From an uncultured Pirellula sp. (lineage in GTDB: Bacteria; Planctomycetota; Planctomycetia; Pirellulales; Pirellulaceae), in assembly GCA_903892365.1 (NCBI GenBank), contig CAITIF010000527.1, forward strand, positions 1-9,319: a stretch of 9,319 nucleotides of DNA, read 5' to 3'. The translations under genes were made by a program, and so were the position numbers. This document shows positions 5,904 through 9,319 of the stretch, in pieces (position 1 is the stretch's first letter; the number at the start of each line of letters is the position of its first letter). The notes beneath the pieces are model-generated. The model saw only the letters and a program-made list of their open reading frames with translations. It was not told the DNA's origin and did no database searches.

Positions 5904-5970
5904 TTTGAAGTTGCGTTACCTGACTATTCATGGGCTCAAAATCCTGAATCTCGATGGACGCAACTTCAAA
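5904..5970. repeat. Perfect 13-bp inverted repeat between the TIM-barrel gene and ispG
   Basis: TTTGAAGTTGCGT (5904-5916) and ACGCAACTTCAAA (5958-5970) are exact reverse complements separated by 41 bases, beginning 43 bases after the TGA at 5859-5861. The spacer contains a weak inner pair, ATTCA with TGAAT. No T-tract follows, so it is not a standard intrinsic terminator. It could be a 3' stabilising stem of the upstream mRNA, a leader structure for the ispG operon, or a binding site. Only the repeat itself is certain. Confidence 0.65.
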
Positions 5971-6084
5971 GGGCGAAAGCAGCGTGACGAATTTATGGTA
6001 GTTTCGGTTGATTCCGATCCGGGTAGAATGACCGGACGGATTGTTCGCTTGGCGGCCCATTTTTCTCTCAATCACGCTTAACTT

Positions 6085-7242
6085 ATGCAAATTAAACGTA
6101 ATCCAACTCGAAGCGTCTCAATCGGTTCGATATCCGTCGGCGCTGAACATCCCATCGCTGTGCAGAGCATGACGGCAACCGCCACCACGAATATCGATGC
6201 GACCGTCGCTCTTGTGAACGATCTGCAAAAAGCGGGGGCCGATGTCGTTCGCATCGCGGTCGACAGCGACAAGGACGCCGAAGCATTGGCGGAAATTCGT
6301 CGCCAGACAACCGCCAATCTGTCCGTGGACCTTCAGGAAAATTATCGATTGGTCGAGAAGGTCGCTCCGCATGTCGACAAGGTGCGATACAACCCTGGCC
6401 ACCTGTACCACCACGAAAAAACGCGCCCCTGGCAAGACAAAGTGAAGTTTTTAGCTGACGTGGCGGGCGCTAACGATTGTGCAATGCGAGTCGGTGTAAA
6501 CTGCGGAAGCGTCGACCCGAACCAAAAAGAACTGTTCGACAGCAAAGACTCCTTGGGCCCGATGCTAGCCTCTGCGACGGAGCATTGCGAACTGCTCGAC
6601 TCGATCGGCTTCACCCGCTACGTTGTTTCGCTCAAAGATAGCGATCCATCGAATGTCGTTACCGTCAATCAACGCTTTGCGGAACTTCGACCTGACATTC
6701 CTCTGCACTTGGGAGTTACCGAAGCTGGGCTTCCACCAGATGGCATCATCAAGACACGAATCGCTTTCGAGCAATTGATCGGACGTGGCATCGGCGACAC
6801 GATTCGCGTCAGCTTAACAGTGCCAAACTCCAAGAAGTCGATGGAGATCGAAGCAGGGCGGCAAATCATCGATGACATTCGCAATGGACGCCTGCGATCT
6901 GTGGTGGCTCTCGACCCAACCAAGCTCAATATCATCTCCTGCCCAAGTTGCTCCCGAGTAGAAAACGAAGCGTTTGTCGAGCTAGCTCAAGATGTCAAGG
7001 CGATGACGCAATATGCGAAAGACTACGCCATCACGATTGCTGTCATGGGTTGCCGAGTGAACGGACCGGGCGAAACCGATGATGCCGATCTTGGATTGTG
7101 GTGTGGGCCTGCCAAAGTCAATCTCAAACGTGGCGGGGAAGCGATTGGTGCCTACCCCTACGATGAAATTCTACCCAAGCTTCGCGAAGAACTCGATCGC
7201 TTGATCCTGACCAAGCAGCAGAGCAGCTCGGCCAAAGCTTAA
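6085..7242 (+). CDS. ispG: 4-hydroxy-3-methylbut-2-en-1-yl diphosphate synthase (flavodoxin or ferredoxin)
   Basis: IspG (GcpE) converts 2-C-methyl-D-erythritol 2,4-cyclodiphosphate to HMBPP, the penultimate step of the MEP isoprenoid pathway in the cytoplasm, using a [4Fe-4S] cluster and external reductant. The 385 residues fit the short bacterial form (about 370-390) without the extra domain of plant enzymes. The N-terminal TIM barrel begins with the typical [12 protein letters not shown] and [13 protein letters not shown] (about 8-35), then [10 protein letters not shown] and KVRYNPGH (99-106). The cluster ligands are visible: Cys286 and Cys289 in SCPSCSR, Cys323 and Glu330 in [10 protein letters not shown]. 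The N-terminus aligns naturally with the family, so the ATG at 6085 is preferred although no Shine-Dalgarno sequence precedes it. It is the first gene of a closely spaced plus-strand group with proB 53 bp downstream. A 223-bp gap containing an inverted repeat lies upstream and probably holds the promoter. Confidence 0.97.
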   Translation: MQIKRNPTRSVSIGSISVGAEHPIAVQSMTATATTNIDATVALVNDLQKAGADVVRIAVDSDKDAEALAEIRRQTTANLSVDLQENYRLVEKVAPHVDKVRYNPGHLYHHEKTRPWQDKVKFLADVAGANDCAMRVGVNCGSVDPNQKELFDSKDSLGPMLASATEHCELLDSIGFTRYVVSLKDSDPSNVVTVNQRFAELRPDIPLHLGVTEAGLPPDGIIKTRIAFEQLIGRGIGDTIRVSLTVPNSKKSMEIEAGRQIIDDIRNGRLRSVVALDPTKLNIISCPSCSRVENEAFVELAQDVKAMTQYAKDYAITIAVMGCRVNGPGETDDADLGLWCGPAKVNLKRGGEAIGAYPYDEILPKLREELDRLILTKQQSSSAKA

Positions 7243-7286
7243 CGACCTAACTCAATTTACTTTCCATCTGAACAGACCTCTCGCCT

Positions 7287-7298
7287 AGGATCAACGTG
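7287..7298 (+). promoter_or_regulatory. Ribosome-binding site fixing the GTG start of proB
   Basis: AGGA at 7287-7290 lies five bases before GTG at 7296-7298. No in-frame ATG occurs nearby, and the protein from this GTG begins at the expected place ahead of the kinase core, so GTG is the likely start. Confidence 0.7.
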
Positions 7299-8426
7299 TC
7301 AAACAATCGGCAACTGGTTTCTGAAGCATCGACCTGGATCGTCAAGGTGGGATCGCGATCCTTGACCGGAGACGATGGCCTGCTTGATCAAGCTCAAGTT
7401 GCTAACTTGGCAAGGCAGCTGATCATGCTGGTTGAAATGGGTAAGCGGGTCGTCTTGGTATCCAGCGGCGCGGTTGCCAGCGGAGTCGGAAAATTGGGAC
7501 TGACCAGTCGACCATCCGACCTTGCAACGCTGCAAGCTGTCGCGGCGATCGGCCAAACGCACCTCATCCACGTTTACGAACAAACGTTCGCCAAGCATGG
7601 TCGACTTGCTGCTCAAGTTCTCTTGACCGCATCCGAACTGGACGATCGCGTCGCTTATTTGAACGTTCGCAACACACTGCGAAGGCTTTTGGAACTGGGC
7701 GCCATTCCAATCATTAATGAAAACGACACCGTTGCTGTCGACGAATTAAAAACCACCTTCGGCGACAATGATCGACTTGCCGGGATGGTTGCAGGGCTTC
7801 TAGAAGGAAGTCTGTTGGTCATTCTCAGCGATGTTCAAGGCCTATACGACCGTGACCCAAGCGATCCCAACGCACAGGTCGTTTCGGCCGTCGAACGAAT
7901 TGATGAATCGATTGAAGAAATGGTTCGCGATCGAAAAACGGGTGTTAGTAAAGGCGGAATGGCTAGCAAACTCGCCACCGCCAAATTCGTGACGAACAGT
8001 GGCCAAAGTGTTATCATCGGCTGGGGCCGAGGCCCGGATGTCTTGGTTCGGTTGGCCCGAGGCGAATCGATTGGTACGTTGTTTGTGCCACAGTCAAAAG
8101 CCATTTCGCCACGCAAACGTTGGATTGGCTTTTCAGCTCAACCAGCTGGGCAATTGTCGGTGGACCAAGGGGCCGCAAGAGCCATGTGCGAAGACGGAAG
8201 AAGCTTGTTGGCCATTGGGATCAGAACGGTAGAAGGGGATTTTGGAAAGGGAGATGTCGTTTCCATCATCAACGAACAGGCTACGGAGATTGCTCGCGGG
8301 CTGATCAACTACAATGCGACCCAGGTAAAGCAAATTCGAGGATGCCGATCGGATCGGATCGAGCAGATATTGGGACAATGCCCCTACGAAGAGGTTATTC
8401 ATCGAGACAATCTCGCGATCGTTTAG
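7296..8426 (+). CDS. proB: Glutamate 5-kinase with C-terminal PUA domain
   Basis: ProB phosphorylates L-glutamate with ATP to glutamyl 5-phosphate, the first and usually feedback-controlled step of proline synthesis, in the cytoplasm. The 376 residues match the two-domain bacterial enzyme (E. coli about 367). The amino-acid kinase domain (about 11-265) shows IVKVGSRSL (15-23), VLVSSGAVASG (53-63), IINENDTVAVDE (139-150), FGDNDRLA (155-162), LSDVQGLYDRDP (177-188) and the nucleotide-loop motif SKGGMASKLATA (218-229). The PUA domain covers about 275-373. The start is GTG with AGGA five bases ahead. It lies 53 bp after ispG and 25 bp before the exbD-like gene, probably one transcript. Its usual partner proA is not in the window. 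No unusual residues are seen at the catalytic motifs. Confidence 0.96.
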   Translation: MSNNRQLVSEASTWIVKVGSRSLTGDDGLLDQAQVANLARQLIMLVEMGKRVVLVSSGAVASGVGKLGLTSRPSDLATLQAVAAIGQTHLIHVYEQTFAKHGRLAAQVLLTASELDDRVAYLNVRNTLRRLLELGAIPIINENDTVAVDELKTTFGDNDRLAGMVAGLLEGSLLVILSDVQGLYDRDPSDPNAQVVSAVERIDESIEEMVRDRKTGVSKGGMASKLATAKFVTNSGQSVIIGWGRGPDVLVRLARGESIGTLFVPQSKAISPRKRWIGFSAQPAGQLSVDQGAARAMCEDGRSLLAIGIRTVEGDFGKGDVVSIINEQATEIARGLINYNATQVKQIRGCRSDRIEQILGQCPYEEVIHRDNLAIV

Positions 8427-8451
8427 AACTCGCAATCGCTTAGGATGCCAA

Positions 8452-8874
8452 ATGCCGATTCAACTCAAAAAAGGAAGAGCCCTTGATTCACTCAGCCTGA
8501 CACCCCTGATCGATGTCGTCTTCTTGCTGCTGATTTTCTTCTTGGTAGCCACCCGGTTCGCTCAGGATGATCGCGAACTTCCTGTTCAATTGCCATCCGC
8601 TTCGAGTGCCGTCCCCATGACGATGGAACCGAATGAACTTGTGATCAATGTGGATGCATCCGGCCAATACATGGTACGTGGCGAACTAATGGCGATCGAT
8701 CGCGTTGAAGAAATCGTGAAGCAAGCCGTCGTCGACAACCCCATCAATCAGATGGTAATCATTCGAGGCGACCGCACAGTCGCCTTCCAAGCAGTCGTTG
8801 CAATTATGGATCTTTGCACCAAACTGAAAGTGCCATCTTACAAGATTTCCACCGAACCACGGGAGGATTCATGA
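8452..8874 (+). CDS. ExbD/TolR family biopolymer transport protein
   Basis: ExbD/TolR proteins are the proton-motive-force-coupled partners of ExbB/TolQ and energise TonB- or Tol-type machines across the periplasm. This 140-residue protein has the normal length and layout. A basic cytoplasmic N-terminus is followed by one membrane helix (about 17-36) with the essential Asp21 in LTPLIDVVFLLLIFF, then a periplasmic domain (about 43-133) ending in the typical VIIRGDRTVAFQAVVAIMDLCTKLKV pattern (102-127). The family is clear but ExbD cannot be told from TolR by sequence alone, so no symbol is given. AGGA (8442-8445) lies six bases before the ATG. Normally an ExbB/TolQ gene stands directly upstream; here that place is taken by proB. 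The stop overlaps the start of the next gene (ATGA, 8871-8874), implying coupled translation with that membrane protein. Confidence 0.93.
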   Translation: MPIQLKKGRALDSLSLTPLIDVVFLLLIFFLVATRFAQDDRELPVQLPSASSAVPMTMEPNELVINVDASGQYMVRGELMAIDRVEEIVKQAVVDNPINQMVIIRGDRTVAFQAVVAIMDLCTKLKVPSYKISTEPREDS

Positions 8875-9319
8875 ACTTGCCTGCCACGCGAGCCAAACCC
8901 AATTCCGGCTTGATTGCCCTGGATGCAGCCTTAATGCTGTTGGGGGTGTTGGTGCTGTTGCTGGTCGTTCGACTCCTAAGCTTCGATAACCCAAGCCCAT
9001 TCTACAACGCATGGACGTACTTGCTGGCCATCCCGACAGTTCTTATCGCGACTTCCATGCTGACGCGAGTTCTTGCAAACGATTTCGTTGAGAAGTCGGT
9101 TCAGTTGGGTTTTCTTATCAGCGTGCTTGTTCACTTGTTTCTTACGCTGTTCGCGTTTAATGTGGTTTTATTTCAAGAACCATGGCCATCGAAAGCGAAT
9201 CAGGTTGCTGCCGAGGCCACAAGTCCAGTCAAAATGCCAAAGTACTTTGAGCAGACAAACCCTCAAAGCGATTCGCGACCAGACTACTTGCAGCCCGTCA
9301 AAACAGACTCGACCAAAGC
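8871..9319 (+). CDS. Three-helix membrane protein coupled to ExbD, partial (C-terminus beyond window edge)
   Basis: The frame starts at ATG 8871, overlapping the exbD-like stop as ATGA, with a strong GGGAGG Shine-Dalgarno sequence at 8861-8866. It runs open for 149 codons to the window edge. Three hydrophobic helices are clear at about residues 13-36, 46-67 and 76-101. After them comes a polar, Pro/Ser/Gln-rich stretch (about 103-149, including PWPSKANQ and SRPDYLQPVK) that looks like a flexible linker to a domain beyond the edge. I do not recognise the family. ExbB/TolQ also has three helices, but its typical motifs are not visible and the helices here lie close together at the N-terminus. 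A TonB-like or other energy-receiving partner of the adjacent ExbD is a possible but unproven role. Confidence 0.8.
   Translation, partial: MNLPATRAKPNSGLIALDAALMLLGVLVLLLVVRLLSFDNPSPFYNAWTYLLAIPTVLIATSMLTRVLANDFVEKSVQLGFLISVLVHLFLTLFAFNVVLFQEPWPSKANQVAAEATSPVKMPKYFEQTNPQSDSRPDYLQPVKTDSTK

Noticed and set aside
5848..6081. A 77-codon plus-strand frame filling the gap between the TIM-barrel gene and ispG
   Set aside because: It starts at TTG inside the upstream gene without a ribosome-binding site, is Arg/Lys-rich with no recognisable domain, and contains both arms of the 13-bp inverted repeat.

Overview
The window looks like a piece of a planctomycete chromosome, most likely from the Pirellula/Rhodopirellula group. 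The main evidence is a secreted protein with two planctomycete-type cytochrome c domains (each with CxxCH and a distal GDMPR- or RMPLG-type Met). Other evidence is a PknB-like Ser/Thr kinase with the polar N-terminal extension common in planctomycete kinases, a Tat-exported TIM-barrel sugar isomerase-like protein, a non-mevalonate isoprenoid gene (ispG), and short GTAGGCC- and GTAGTGGAC-type repeats between genes. The taxonomic call is inference from gene content; no rRNA or tRNA is present.

Left part, minus strand. At the left edge lie two small overlapping membrane-protein reading frames (<1-262 and 196-504), which are either coupled genes or one frameshifted gene. A 358-bp intergenic region (505-862) follows. 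It holds several inverted repeats, four of whose arms are the same 8-mer (GCCGTAAC/GTTACGGC), and a 15-bp tandem repeat that supplies the stop codon of the next gene. That gene (863-2770) encodes a 635-aa secreted dihaem cytochrome with a C-terminal domain resembling a gluzincin peptidase that has lost its HExxH zinc site. Just upstream, 44 bp away and probably in the same transcript, is a 516-aa tail-anchored Ser/Thr kinase (2815-4365).

Centre. A 515-bp divergent intergenic region (4366-4880) separates the kinase from the plus-strand genes. It carries a direct 10-bp duplication, an array of about four 32-33-bp imperfect tandem repeats with an inverted half-copy nearby, and two mutually exclusive hairpins just upstream of the Tat-exported TIM-barrel gene (4881-5861).

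Right part, plus strand. ispG (6085-7242), proB (7296-8426), an exbD/tolR-like gene (8452-8874) and a three-helix membrane protein running off the edge (8871->9319) are tightly spaced (gaps of 53 and 25 bp, then an ATGA overlap) and look like one operon. It joins isoprenoid synthesis, proline synthesis and an energy-transducing membrane component. No ExbB/TolQ partner is visible. I see no CRISPR array, transposase, prophage gene or RNA gene. The best candidates for something undescribed are the structured intergenic elements, the kinase plus cytochrome/pseudo-peptidase pair, and the ExbD plus three-helix protein pair without ExbB.
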